A DNA stretch of 48,099 nucleotides, from the NCBI GenBank assembly GCA_019155205.2, contig JAHNZQ020003150.1, positions 1,095,742 to 1,143,840 of the forward strand, written 5' to 3'. This DNA is from Gracilaria vermiculophylla (lineage: Eukaryota > Rhodophyta > Florideophyceae > Gracilariales > Gracilariaceae). The position numbers and the translations under genes were made by a program. Under the pieces are notes generated by a model. It did no database searches, was not told the origin of the DNA, and was given only the letters and a program-made list of their open reading frames with translations. Shown one piece after another: positions 1-11,975 of this stretch. Position 1 is the stretch's first letter; the number at the start of each line of letters is the position of its first letter.

Positions 1-11
1 CATGTGGTTTG

Positions 12-365
12 ATGGAGAAGGAGAGCGATGAGCAAGAAGTGAAGCAACATTGTGTACAAGTTTTGAGAAGGGTGAGAGAAGGATGCTTTGGCAATGAGCG
101 TTTGTGAGCTACCGGTGCTGAGGATGTGGGTACGGTTTTGAAGTGGGTCAGGCTAATATACGCATTGGCGAGAGAGTTGCAGCATCCGCGGCATGCGCAA
201 TCCGACATACTCTTGTATGGCTGTAGTAATGGGTTTGTGCACGACGAGACAAAACAGACACACGGAATCCATGCAAAACCAAGCGTGAAAAGGGTGAGTT
301 GGAAGGGTTTCGCCACACAGCATGGAATAACACCTCGCTTGGAAAGAATGAATCACGTGCTTTAG
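12..365 (+). pseudogene. possible coding fragment, unrecognised
   Basis: A single frame reads from an ATG at position 12 to a stop at 363-365 with one in-frame TGA at about 102-108. The translation is of mixed, protein-like composition (an acidic/basic start, then a hydrophobic stretch around WVRLIYALARELQHP), not low complexity. I recognise no domain. It could be the decayed end of a transposable element or a chance frame; the window edge cuts off any upstream part. It is listed mainly because it is the only protein-like reading in the first 2.5 kb. Confidence 0.2.
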
Positions 366-400
366 GAAGAGGTGTCGGTTTCCATAATGGAGAAAACGGT

Positions 401-740
401 GAGCGTTGAGAAGGTAAGGTATCACCAGCTTGAGCCCATGGCGTGCTTAAAATGTCATGGTACAGCTGTCAGATATAGGCCGAGTCGGAACAGCATTACA
501 AGAATGCTACATAATGGTTGGGAAGGTAAGGCATCACCACCTTGAGCCCATGACGTGTGATACAATGTCATGGTACAGTTGTAATATAAAGGCCGAGTAG
601 AAACAGCATTGAAAGAATGCTATATGAGCGTTGCGAATGTGAGGGTATCACCACCTTGAGCCCATGACTTGCGTTATAATTTCATGGTACAGTTGTAAGA
701 TACACGACAAGTCGAAACAGCATTAGAAGTATGCTGTAAG
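401..740. repeat. three-copy tandem repeat, unit about 112 bp, each with a hairpin
   Basis: Three adjacent units start near 401, 515 and 625. Each contains GGTATCACCACCTTGAGCCC (or a near variant), then CATGGTACAG, then a short inverted repeat AGCATT-N5-AATGCT (AGCAT/ATGCT in unit 3). The loop differs in every unit (ACAAG, GAAAG, AGAAG) while the stem arms are kept. No coding potential is seen. Function unknown. Confidence 0.8.
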
Positions 741-2511
741 CGGGACACAAAGAAATGCTATTGCTTAATACGAATGGTGATTGAAAAGTGCTCTGCACTA
801 ATTAAGAATACATTGTGTTGCCCAATACAATGACGAAAGGGCGCTGCCACCCAAATGTGATTGTCAGCAAGAAAGCCTTTGCCAAAGGTCACAGCAGAAT
901 GACAGTAAGAGGCGCAGCCTGGGGTCGTGAAAAAGTGAGAATGGCGGCGGCGAGACGTGTCGACGCAGCGCAGCTTTGTGCTGAGCAAGACTCCATAATG
1001 GCACTACACCTGCGACGGGATCACCACGAAATGTGCAACCACATTCTGACTGCTTTTTTTTGAAACAGTAAAATGGTGCAAATCGGGTGAAGCATAGTGC
1101 CTTGCTACAGGCCATGTGCTGAGGTGTACAGGCGCAAGAGTTAGGGCGCTCTGCGCTACGAATTTGTTTCTACCTTACCATGGCATTCGAAATGGCCTTC
1201 CATGCCACGGACCTTTATTTCTCTTCGCTGTGATCATTGAATGCACATATTGGATGTTGGCGTTTCAAAGGTTACGCTGATAGTGTCGTTGAAGCTTTGC
1301 GGTGTTGTTGTTGTCCCTTTGCTATTTCTGCGTCACAGCTCTTGCATGTCTAGCGCGCAAGTCATGCACAAAATTACGCACTTGTTAAACCGTTTGTGGA
1401 ATACAGGCCACGCTGGTGTGCCCCTGCTGGCAGAGGCCGACCGTGCCAGGCAGTAGAAGCTTGTCATGTTGCATAGGACTGTTTGGAGGACGACGGTAAC
1501 ATATGCGATCGATCGCCACAAAATGCTACAGTTGGCGCGTGTGCATGATAAGGTGCTGTACTTTAGATACATCTGGGCGATGGTTGATGGCCAGCAAGGA
1601 GTAGTAACGTACGTGCAAAACCCCAACTGATCATCGAGGGACGAGAACAGGCAGCCACGGTCTTTAAAGATCAATAAAAGAGTAGGAATACGTGTTGTAC
1701 CTCAAATGTGTCGTAAATCTTATTTGACTTTGAACCTGGCATGTGAAGCCACCCTGCAATTATGTTTCCCGACTGTACTATTGATGTATAGTGGGTCTTT
1801 AAATCATATTACCTCTAAAAAGTGCACAAAAACAGGACTGCACTCTAGGTTTCGTACATCGTTTATGTAGAATTATTTCAAAAAGATATGTACACAGTCT
1901 TGTTTCCAGTAACAATGGCTCGAAGTCCTCCACGTTTCAAGCAAAACCAGGTTACATTCATCAATTTAAACGCCGAACAAAACTACAACAGTGTTATCAC
2001 CCAAAACTTGAAGCCATTTTAGAACTGCAACGCCCTGTAGAGAGATTTTTCTTGGAACTTTGCCGATTCAGCGGATTTTGGTTAAATCGTATATATGAAG
2101 AAGGTTGATATTGCGGGCGCGATGTACGTCCGATTGCACGGTGGATTCCGGAATAGCCTACCGGGTGCGTGTCGCGCGAAGTGGCACGCGCACTAGGTGG
2201 CTTAATGGCACGCGCGTGGCAGCCGCGCGCGGCCCGCAATGTACAGTAGGGGTACCAAACGGCACTTGCTTTGCACGGCTAGTTTAGAATTTTCGATATT
2301 TATTTATATAGTTATTTCCCCCATTTTGTCCTTAAAGGTGCTGTACATAGCACGACGGCACTCCAGCTTTGCTCCTAGTGAACCGCACGATTCGGGATCT
2401 CCCGTCTCAACTTGCCGCCCACACGGGGAATTGTCTCCACTTTGGAGATAAACGCCGTGGACTACGGAAGTCAACCGCCCGTGACGCCTAGATCCATTGT
2501 CTGTGTAATAT
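741..2511. other. no gene seen
   Basis: Only short, inconsistent frames occur on either strand. A GC-rich patch with repeated cacgcgc words lies at about 2110-2280 and is followed by AT-rich DNA. I see no splice pattern, RNA gene or mobile-element coding sequence that I can support. Confidence 0.5.
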
Positions 2512-2965
2512 TCTAAGTTTTGCTTCCCAGGTGATAGCGCATAACGTCAATTTGGAGTTTTTAGTGACCCCAAAGGCGTGCATTCCGAAAGGTAGTCTCC
2601 GGCAATCAATGTCTCGAGCCAGGGAAATCCTGAAAGGGTCTGCAAGAACAAAGCGGAGCAAGAGGTTCACTGGGCGTACAATGCGTCTTCAACAGCTGCA
2701 ATAAGGAAACCTGGGCATTGGCGGCCTAGAAACCACACCTATTAGTATCGGAAATATCTGAAGGCGTCAGATGGAAAACGTAGACAAAGACTCAAGGGTA
2801 CTTGATGTACTTCCCCCGGAGGTGGATCTCAACCGGCATATTGAGTGCATTGTCTGAAGCTCTCCTCGACAGGTCTTAATACTGTATACTAGTCTAATTA
2901 CCTACGCTAGTTAGTTGAAATAAATCTAAACAGAACAATTCTTGAGGAGTACTTTGGCACACATG
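2512..2965 (-). mobile_element. first part of an old LTR split by element A
   Basis: This stretch aligns along its length with the LTR family at 2994-3546, 11976-12504 and 38142-38695, for example at 'GAGTTTTTAGTGAC', 'GAGGTTCACTGGGCG' and 'TAATTACCTACGC'. It begins TGTGTAATATTC and stops abruptly where element A begins. Its missing tail lies about 9.5 kb away at 12505-12618, so the two pieces together make one LTR of about 568 bp. It may be the 3' LTR of element B or an old solo LTR; the link to B is broken by about 394 bp of other sequence. Confidence 0.75.
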
Positions 2966-4054
2966 TCTGGTACCTTCAGCTCTCCTTCCGAGGTGTGGTA
3001 CTGTCAGCCCTCCTGTGGAGGTAGTAAAGCACAACGTCCGATAGGAGTTTTTAGTGACTCCAAAGGCGCGTATTCCTTAAGGTGGTCTCCGGTATCTGCT
3101 GTCGCGAGCCGGGGGAATTCTGAAAGGGATCCGCAAACAAAAAGCGGAGGGGGAGGTTCACTGGGCGGACAATGCTCCTAAAGGCGCTGCTATGATGCAA
3201 CCTGGGGATCGGCGGCTTAGAAACCGGCGTAGATAGACAAAAGCTTCCAACCGGAAAAGTAGAAGAAGACTCAAGGGTGCTTGTCTTTACTTCCCCAGAG
3301 GTGGAGCTCAATCGGCAGCTTAAATATCAAGGCGGGAGCCCGCCTCGGCAGGTCTCGCTACTGTGCTAATTACCTGCATAAAATATCTAAAATAAATAAT
3401 AAATTCTACCGTACGTCAAGGATACTGTAGCGCACGCGGGCGAGATTATGCACCACGTGGCCCAGCCACTAAATTACGAACCCTCCTTAGGAATATTATA
3501 CCTTAAGGCCAAACCACCATATTTCCGTAGGAGCCAATGTACTACACGAGGTGATACCGCAAAAAGTTCGTTAGGAGTTCTTGGTGACTACAAAGGTCAG
3601 AGTTCCTGGTCATGGTCTCCGGTAATCACGCTCACCAGCCGGGAAATTTTTGAAAACGGGTCTGCAAGCACCAAGCGAAGAAGGGGGTTCACTGGACAGA
3701 TAATGCTCATATAGGAGCTACTATGAGGCAACCTGGGGATCGGCGGCTTTGAGACCTGAAGGTGTTCGACAAGAGTCTCCAACCGAAAAAATAAGAGGAA
3801 GACTCAAGGGTGCTTGGATCACTTCCCCCGGAGATGAGGCGTTACCGGCAGACAACGTAGCGTGCAAGGAGCCGGCCTCGACAGGTCTTACTACTGTACA
3901 CTATTCTAATTACCTATACTAATTAATTAAAATAAATCCAAAATCTATAACCCCTCAGGAGTAGTGTTCCCAGTAAATAAAATACAAACACTCCTTAGAT
4001 ATACCTCAATAACGAACTACAGGACAATATCAACTCAGGACCCACTGTACTACA
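2966..4054 (-). repeat. 3' LTR of element A, split by a solo LTR
   Basis: Read on the plus strand it runs TCTGGTACC...GTACTACA (start mutated from TGTGGTACT). With the nested LTR and its duplication removed (2994-3551) it is about 531 bp, against 529 bp for the 5' LTR at 11976-12504. The two share the tail AAATACAAACACTCCTTAG. Confidence 0.85.
2994..3546 (-). mobile_element. complete solo LTR (553 bp) nested in the 3' LTR of A
   Basis: It begins TGTGGTACTGTCAGCCC and ends AATGTACTACA. It is flanked by a perfect 5-bp duplication CGAGG (2989-2993 and 3547-3551). It is the same family as the LTRs of A and is nearly the same length as the solo copy at 38142-38695 (554 bp). It resembles that copy more closely than the LTRs of A, which suggests a younger subfamily. 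Confidence 0.92.
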
Positions 4055-4072
4055 TACCCTCTTTCCTGAATT
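4055..4072 (-). promoter_or_regulatory. polypurine tract of element A
   Basis: On the minus strand the sequence TTCAGGAAAGAGGGTA directly precedes the 3' LTR, the normal place of the plus-strand DNA primer. Element B has the matching TTCAGGAAAGAAA at about 13013-13027. Confidence 0.65.
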
Positions 4073-4452
4073 GCACCACGTCCTTAAGGTGCATCTTTTC
4101 ATGGATCGATCCTTGAATGAATCCGAAGGGTGGCGACGTCAGAGCGGTGTACTGCAATGCAATAAGTTCTTTTCTCCAGGGATTCTGTCGAACTTTTCAG
4201 TGGACGCGAGAAGGGCCGTCCACAGGTTCACATATATCTTCAGAGACGTTTTCGGGTCCCTGTTCGTTCTTGGCCCCACCTCATCTGCTCTTTCTTGGTG
4301 TGTCTCGCTACTGCTATAGAGCCCTGCACTCCGATCTCCTCGACAATCCCTTTCGGAATGCCCCCGCTTCGCCTCGTCCACTCATCCATCCTCATCGGAG
4401 ACGTCTCAACTCATATTCTTTCTTCCTGCCCTGCCATCTTTCTCCGTTTGGT

Positions 4453-5141
4453 AGGAATTCACTGCCCATTAAGGTGCTTATATCGTCCGCAAAGTCTCCA
4501 TGTCCCTCCTCGCCTCGTACTCCTCGACGGCGTCAAGACATGGCTCTTTCATCCGACGGGTGTAAAATGACGTGTCTCTCCCCTGATGGTGTATTTCCCT
4601 ATCCCTCTGGTGCTACCCCGCAATCGTTCTTCGCTCGTCCGACTACGTTCACCTTTGGGATGACTTCTCCGGCCCAGAATCCTACTTCTTCGGGCGAACC
4701 TGGTACGTATCACACCTTCACTGGTGCGCCGCTCCGCCCTTGTCCTTGCCATACTCTGCGGATATGCCGGCAGTATCTGCTCGGGAGCCTACCGCTTTAA
4801 CTGGTCTGCCGTTCGCGAATCCTTCTGTGGCGGCTGATACGTCGCGGGCGGGGACTGTAGCTTTCAGCGGATCTCCGGGCGGGTCGTCCACTAAGGCTCT
4901 TGGTACCACCTTTCAGGATTTGGTGCAGGCGTGTCTGATGACGTATCGCCCTGCGCCTTTCTTTCCTGTGGGGGCCCTGCGCGAGACTCGTGACTACGTC
5001 CTCGAGCTGCACAGGGTACGAGCGGACCGACTCTCTATGGCTGCCATCACGGAGAACCTGAAGAAGTTCATTGAGAGCCGAGCTCTCGCAGAGAAGGCTC
5101 GCCTGGATGCTGTGTATGTGACGAGGTTCGGAAACTTGTAA
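4453..5141 (+). pseudogene. convergent (antisense) ORF of element A, internally deleted
   Basis: This plus-strand frame runs against gag-pol and ends about 270 bp from the end of pol. Its N-terminal part (after NSLPIKVLIS) matches the start of the B copy at 13355, with shared 'VLIS', 'SPRTPRR', 'SGAT' and 'PTT.TFGM.SP'; the start ATG of B is AGG here. After about 4740 the frame shifts and the sequence matches only the last third of B (TTFQDLVQACL; TRDYVLELH; ADRLSM; IESRAL). About 1.4 kb of the gene is missing between these parts. The final 240 nt align to B without indels and with many changes at third codon positions, which supports real coding. I recognise no domain. Confidence 0.7.
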
Positions 5142-5409
5142 GCGGAGATTTCCCGGAGATGGGATTATCACACGTAGCGCCAGAGTAAAACACCCTTGAC
5201 GTGTATCAGAGGCTTCCTGACCGGTGATCGTAATACGAATTGGCTGTGCCCTAAGGCCCAGAAACAAGATGTGCCGCCGCAGAAGCGCATGACAAGAGAG
5301 CAACGGCGGCCTGGAGGCTAAAACCGGGAGCTCCAGGTGAGGAGAAGAAAGCAAAGTACGAAAAAAAACACCGCCTTGGGGCCCCTCCCCCTTTCTTGAG
5401 CGGAAAAGC

Positions 5410-8400
5410 CTATGCGAAAATGTGTTTCCGCTCCGGATTGGCGTGATATCTCCTGAGGAGATTCTCCGAAATGTGTTCCGAGGGTTCTTCCGTGTCATCC
5501 TTTGAGTTGTACCGGTACCGTCGTACGTGGTGCAGTATTCCTGCAGGGGGTGTGTCGGTGAGAAACAATATGGTCCACCGCATAAAGAATATCACCTTGA
5601 GGTGTCATGATGGCGTCCAGGGCTTCCATCAATGATCCACCATGGGATAAGATGAGATTTTTAGTATCCGTAGCCGTCGCCGCTCTTGAGGTGATTGGAG
5701 AAGGAATATGCGCGGGGGCCCCAGAGGTGGGGTGGCTGACGTTCCTGAAAGGCTGAGCATTGGGACTTTTTTCCCCCAATCGCGGCAGATGTAGTCTCGG
5801 AGCCCATTTACCTCGATGGAAACAGTTCCTCTGTACGTTTCATGTACTTTTTAAGGCCCTGAGGTGTTTGACGCTAGCTTGCGCGTAACGTCCGGCGGTT
5901 CATCGGACTTTTCCTCACGTTTGTCGGGGAAAACCTCGTCGCCTTCTCTCAGGTGAGGGCCTTCTTTCACCTCCCGGTCAACATACCGGTTTTATCTCCT
6001 CTGCGAGGTATTGCATTTCTCCTTTGCGAAAGAGAGTGCATCTTCATATCGCCTTAAAATGGAGCGCTTTGCTTGAGCCGCTGTTGGTGGCTGTGGCCCA
6101 TCCGCCGGGTGCATCGGGGCGCGTGCCGCGATAACGACATAGACCGGATACGCGAGAGTACCAGATTGAAAGGGACAGTCCCCGTAGAGTAGTGCACCTG
6201 CAGATTGTATGTATATGTAAGCCGCCCTACGCTGGCGTCCCAATCCTTCTGGTGATCCGCGACGTAGTGCTTCAACCTTGGGGCGAGGGTTTTGTTAAAC
6301 CCTTCCGTATTTCCATTGGTCTGGGGGTGGTATGCAGTGGTAAGCAACTGCTTTATTCTCATCATTCCGGAGATGGCGCTAAATAGTTTCTCCGCTAGCT
6401 GGGGTTCAATGACGGTAATGAGATACAACGGGATCCAACATGGGTAAACCCAATTCTCCAGAAAGGGGTAGTGAACTACTGCTGAAGTGATGCTCCGGAG
6501 GGGATTGGGGCGCATGATATTCGAGAACCGATAAGTGATCAGGAGGATAAATCGGTACCCTCTCTTCGACTTGGGGAGAGACCCCAAATTTCCCATGGCC
6601 ACGAACTAAAAAGGTCCTGAAGGCCGGAATAGCGTAAGCGGCGTCCAGTTTCTGCGGATATTTCCCCTAGCGGCGCCACACGAGTGCATCCCGCCCTCGT
6701 TTTGAAGGCGTCATGAGACACTTATGGCCAACAGAACTCCCTCCTCTTAGTGGAGTACATGCGCGATCCATCAGGATGCCCTGCAAGGCGAAAGTAGTGC
6801 GAGAGATACAGAACCTTCGCCCATGGGTTCGTTGGGACCACCTTATGGAGATAAACGTCCAGGGAAACGCGGCGTAGAGGTACGCCATTTCCATCCACAT
6901 CGAATGACGATGTTAGAATCACCACGGTAGCGAGGCTCTCCTTGCAGTACTCATCCGTACTCTGTTTCTTCAGGAACTCCACTATGGTGATGGGTATAAC
7001 TTCTCTCTACTCCATGGTCAAGGCCATTACCTCTGGGAGTCCCCAAAATTTTCCACCAGGTTCACAGCATTTCAAGCATATTCCTTCAGATCCTTGTTTC
7101 CTGTGGGCGTTCTCGATGACTGGACACGGAATAGTAACTTCTAACGGTGTTTTATCTTTTCTCTCTGTGGGGATACGCAACAGAGCTTCCACGCCCTGGT
7201 ATTTTATGCCATGGCGTTGGACAACGTCAAAACTGGCCTCCAGGATTCGTATTCTACACCTCTCCAGGCGAACGGAATCATCCGTTAAGGACATTATCCA
7301 CTTCAATGGTGCACGTTCCGTCCTCAAGGAGAAACGCGCGCCTTCCAGGTACGGGCATTAAAGCAATACCGCCTATACGATGACCAGACGTTCGCGCTCC
7401 GAGGTAGACTAATTCCGTTCCGTCGGTGAAAGGCTGCAACTGCAGTATCCTATAGATTAAATTCCACCGTTAGGTTGTTCCTGCAGGAGGGCACATATAA
7501 AATAATATTCACGGGCGTCTGTATCCAGCACCATTCGACCGTTCCGCTTCCGGAGAAACAACATCGGGGGCTCTATTAGTCCCCTCTTCAAGTTGTGAAA
7601 GGCTTCGAACTCTTCAGCCCTCTAGAAGGCTAATTATGTCGGTTCTTCTTTCTCCAGGAAGCACTTTAACGGCATTGCAATGCGGAAGGAATTCGGAACA
7701 AACCTCCGGAAGACATTGTACAACTCCAAAAGGGAGTGTAACTCCGTCTGGTATGTGGGAAAGTGAGCTTCCTTGATGGCACTTTGAATCTTTTCGGAAA
7801 CCTGTAGCTGGCTCGAGAGTGTAACGTCTTCCAGGTTTTCGGCCAAGAACTGGAATAAGAAACACTTATCGAGCTTCAACGTGAGTCCAGCATCTCTCAG
7901 GAGTTAGAGAACGTGCTTAAAATGCATAAAGTGCTCCTCCACGCTGCCAAAGTATATAATGACATCGTAAATATACACCAGGGCATACTGCAACTTCTCT
8001 TTCGACAGAATTATGTTTACCGCTAATTGGAACGTAGCGGGTGCATTCTTCGATCCAAACTCCATCCTTAAAAATCTGAAAATTGTGCAGTGCGAGGTGA
8101 ACATTGTCTTATCCTTATTGAAGTCATCCATCTCAATCTACAAGTAGCCATTTTTGTCATCCAGCGTGGAGACAACGGACGCATCACCTATAGAGTCAAT
8201 TCATTCATCCATAATGTGTATCGGATACAAATTGCGTACCGTCACCTTGTTGAGGCGTCTATAGTCAATGCGAAACCTCAAGGAGCTATCTTTCTTCTTT
8301 GCGAGTACCATCTGGAAGGCCCATTCTAAACTAGATGGCTTGATAAAGCCCTTATCCAACATCCGCTGGATCTCATCGCGTTCGAACTCATGCTCATAAG

Positions 8401-9432
8401 GCCCAGCTCTCCCCGGGAGTTGGTGTATCGGTTTCCTCTGAGATGCGAGCTGGCTACGGTGCTTGGCCAGGCTCACGTGTTCAAGGCGACCAGCCCACAT
8501 GTCCTCAAAGGCGGATAGAATCTCCAGTACACTATGGTGATACTCTTTAAACTCTTTGCCGATTTGGAGCTTCTCCTACCACGTGGCAGGGTCTTCATTC
8601 TCTGGAGGCGTCAATGCCACTTTGGCTTCCATGGTGGCGATTGTATCGCGCTCAGCAATGTATTCCATTTGCGGAAGATGAGCCAGTCCTGTAGGGGCGG
8701 ATAGTGCCAACCCGACGACAGATCCTTTCTGGAGCCGCAAAGGCGACTCATTCAGGTTAGCAAGAACGACCCTGAAGTGAATAGTCGGCACTATTTCCAT
8801 AACGCTTTCGCTGTCTTGTAGTGCTGCTTAAACGTGAGATGCGAACTCCCTTGTAGTAATGAATGGCCGGATGCAGAGGTCTGCACCCAAACTTCGGTTT
8901 GACTCCTCTCGGGTATTTCGATGCTCTTCCCCACCAGGGGTTTATTTGACTGCGTCTCCTTTGGAAGATTACCCACGTGACGCGTGTTGGCGTCCGGCCC
9001 TGTAGAGGTGGACACGATACCTACAGGGGCGGCGTCGTGAAACGCCACCTTCCGCAGGCGTGGGTAAATTGCACGTACATACCGATCCACAAAGGAAGTG
9101 CCCAATATGCATTGTGCAGACAAGTTGGTCGCTACGAAGAACCACACTCTCACCTGTAAGGAGCCCAACCGGAGTTACAGGGGTATTGCTCCAAGGATGT
9201 TAAATGCTCGAAACGACGCATCGCACATTGTAGGGAGCTTGCCAGTCCTCAAGGAGCCGAGAGCAGACCGCGGGAGCACGTCGGCGTGCACCAGATTGGG
9301 TCCAGCTCCTGTATCGAGGATAGCGCGCAGCGTGATGGAGGCGAGCGCTGAACATCCTATGGAGGCGAATACCTTGTAATTCTCACTGTGGAGCGTGCAA
9401 ACCGAATCCTCAAAGGTGTCAAATGGGTCCAA
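5410..9432 (-). pseudogene. pol: pol of element A: protease, RT, RNase H, integrase, chromodomain
   Basis: Domains in order on the minus strand: aspartic protease with LDTGAGPNLV (about 9310) and the later ILGTSFVDRY (about 9110); reverse transcriptase from about 8400 with FRIDYRRLNKVT, F..MEFGSKNAPATFQ and a damaged active site YIYD in place of YxDD (about 7970); RNase H with LDTDA and ERAPLKWI; integrase zinc region (about 6900-6650); integrase core with LPKSKRGYRFILLI and AYHPQTNGNTEGFN (about 6330); C-terminal chromodomain (about 5600-5410, LYAVDHIVSHR ... RYHAN). In the core the first catalytic Asp appears changed (GNLG for DxLG). At least one frameshift near 8800-8791 and many stops break it. 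It would have copied and integrated the element through an RNA intermediate. Confidence 0.88.
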
Positions 9433-9569
9433 AGGGATGGGCGGGCCCGCCCAGTTTGCGTCGATGGAGCAGACGGATTCTCCCCCTTTTTTAATAGCGA
9501 CCTTCGTGGAGCTGAGACTCGATTGTAAAAAGCCACGCGGAGCCTCTACGCGTGGCTCTGAAAGGTTTT

Positions 9570-11798
9570 CTAGTTGGAGAGGGGCTGAGTTCCAGTCGAG
9601 GATGGCTTCTGCGTTTGTGCATCGAAATGCGACGTGCTTCCTTGAGGTGCAACTGGTTTAGATACTGTCACCTGCGTTGCGGGTGCAAGAAACAGTGGGA
9701 CAGGCTTCACTCCCAGTGAAGCACGGTAATCGAAGTTTCCTTGGGGGGAGCGGATGTCGCAGTATGCGGTTCGATACCTTCCGCTCTCGGTTGGTGTGTC
9801 CTTCAGGTCCTGGAAGTTTTTCTCGCGGTCCTGAAGGATAGCAGCTCTCATTGGCGGGGTGAGAGTAGTGCAGTGTATTGTCTCTCCATAAAAGCAAATC
9901 CTACAAGGCGGTGGGTAGCCTTGAGGGTTCGCAAATCGGACGCTCCTGTACGATCCTGCCGAGACGTACGAAGTGGGGGACGAGGGTGTCCTCGTCCTAG
10001 ACGGTGCTCCCTGAGAGGGGGCGTATGTAAGGGCAAGGGCCTCTTGCTCTCCTACGAGCGTGAGCTCGTCGACTTCCTCCGAAGTGCTGGAATCCAAAGT
10101 CAAGGCGGATGCCCGACGGGTCCTTGAGGCCGCCGGTTTGTCCGAAAGTGGAGCATGGCTGCGGCGAGCGGCACGGTGGGTATCTGCATAGGATTCCTCG
10201 AAACGTGCTAACTCCGTATAGGTGGTCTTTGGGTGCGTGGTCAAGTGATTACGCACCCTTGCGCGTATCGAGGGAAGGAGTCCCTCGACAAACAGCGACT
10301 TCAACCGCCGTTCGGAGTACACATTTCCACACCGCAGAGCCTTCGTCCACAGCTTCTGTGAGGAATCCTTCCTGGTCTTGCCGGTGCTCTGTCTATAGGA
10401 GGTGACTTTGGCATCAACATCGGCTACCATCTCGTCCGTGATGTACCTTTTCAGGAGGAAATGGACCACCTCCGGGTTCGTCGTCAAGATCTCCGTTCCA
10501 GGATCATCCAGAATTGTGCTCTCTCCCGTGAGTCGCGGCTGCACCAGCCAATGGGCTTCGCCTATGAGGTAGAACTGAAATCACCATACAGCGGCACCTT
10601 CATGGACAGCATTGTTATTACAGGCTGAACGGAAGCGCGTGAAAAAATTCAACAACGATATGGGGTCTTCGCCTGAGAAGGAGTGCTTCTTCATTTGAAT
10701 ATTCATGCGGCGCTGGACCTTCGTGAGTCGTTTAGCGAGCGACGCGTTGTAAAGAGTGGAGCGATTACTAAATCTGTAGGTGTCATAATCCACCTCTTTG
10801 GCGAAGAGGTCGTTAAGCGGGACGACTTTCCTGACCCTTCTGCTTTTCTTCTTGGGAGGTATACTGTCCTCATAGCTGGAGCTGTTCACGGATTCGGAGT
10901 CTGAGCTTCTATCCGAATCGGCGTCTCGCTTTTTTCTTTTCTTCCTCCGTTTCTTTCGGCGTCTTTCTTTTAGGTGGTCTGGGTTACTGGCAATTCCTCC
11001 ATTATTGCAATCCACCCGAGGAGTATCCGGTCCTTCTCTCCTCCCGTAAATTCCTTCGTGACCGGTATCCTGTCCTTCTCTGCAAGGCGTCAGGTCCAGA
11101 CGGTGCATAGCAAGATTCCTGAGATGGTCCTGTTTCCCTACGGCAGTATCCTTTCCTCCTCTGGCGTAGGGGGTGGCAGTATCCTGTTCTTCTCTGCCAG
11201 GGGTCACCTTAGGTGCTGAAAGAGGGAACCTCTCCTATACGGAAGAATAACTTTGAAAAACCGCTGCGGAGAGCAAATGTGCGGTTTGGGAACAAATCTC
11301 CGCATGGATAAAATCTGAGATCACCTCAAGGAAGTGATCGGAATCCAACAAGGCATCCACAGCACGGTGAGCGCTCTCCGTCGCGATTTCCTCCACAAGG
11401 ACGTGGCGGCGCGCTCCGAAGTGGGCTTCAACACCTGCAGGTATTTTCTCGACCAGCTCTTGTGAGAGCCTATACGTAAGGCGTGGGGCCAAAGACTCCA
11501 AGAGAAAGTTAGCCTCCGGGTGTTCCCGTCCCTGCAGCTCCTGAGGTGGCGGCTGCAATGCCGTGTGCGGTTCTTCAACCTCCACATCGGAATTCTCCAG
11601 AGGTGTCGCGGGAGATTTCGCTTACCTCCGATCATGCATTCTCCTAAGGCGATTCCTGAAACGCTTTTGAGAGGAGCCTGGATTCCGAAGGAGACTTTCA
11701 GGGTCCTCCAGTGTGGCGGCCATCTCCTGGGGAGCGCTGCGCGTTCTGCACCCACCGAAGGAGTCGGTTGCTTGAGGATCCTGTAGGGAGTTTTCCAT
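9570..11798 (-). pseudogene. gag: gag of element A
   Basis: One minus-strand frame runs from the ATG at 11798 to the stop at 9570, about 742 codons, with only three internal stops (near 11613, at 11235 and at 10581), so it is little decayed. Parts: an N-terminal region predicted helical (LVEKIPAGVEAHFGARR); a lysine-rich block (KERRRKKRRKKRKKR, about 10940) followed by an acidic/serine block; a capsid-like region (FSGEDPISLLNFFTRF; FQFYLIGEAHWL; RRLKSLFVEGLLPSIRARV); and near the C-terminus a cysteine/histidine cluster CRICFYGETIHC that resembles a decayed or variant zinc knuckle. It is homologous to gag of element C over the capsid part. It would form the particle that packages the element RNA. 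Confidence 0.85.
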
Positions 11799-11957
11799 TT
11801 GGTGTTGAAAAGGGTCGATAGAGGAGTAGGTCGGGGGTGATTTGCTTCCACTTTCGAATCACCTTATGGAAGAATTCAACTGTTGGGGTTCAGTCGCTGC
11901 AAACTTGAAACACGGTTCTGCTGCACCTTTTTCGAATCCTTTAGGAACTGTAACGTT

Positions 11958-11975
11958 CTATGTCGGGAGAACAGT
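11958..11975 (-). promoter_or_regulatory. primer binding site of element A
   Basis: Directly after the 5' LTR the minus strand reads ACTGTTCTCCCGACATAG. The core TCTCCCGAC-TAG also follows the 5' LTR of element C (TTTTGGTCTCCCGACTTAG), where the context TGG fits a tRNA 3' CCA end. Conservation in two diverged elements supports a shared tRNA primer; I could not assign which tRNA. Confidence 0.65.

Noticed and set aside
401..740. CRISPR-like array.
   Set aside because: The repeats are long, directly adjacent, imperfect, only three in number and without unique spacers; the window is eukaryotic.
1333..1674. Minus-strand frame of 113 codons.
   Set aside because: Cys/Thr/Ser-rich without any motif or supporting context; overlaps other frames; likely chance.
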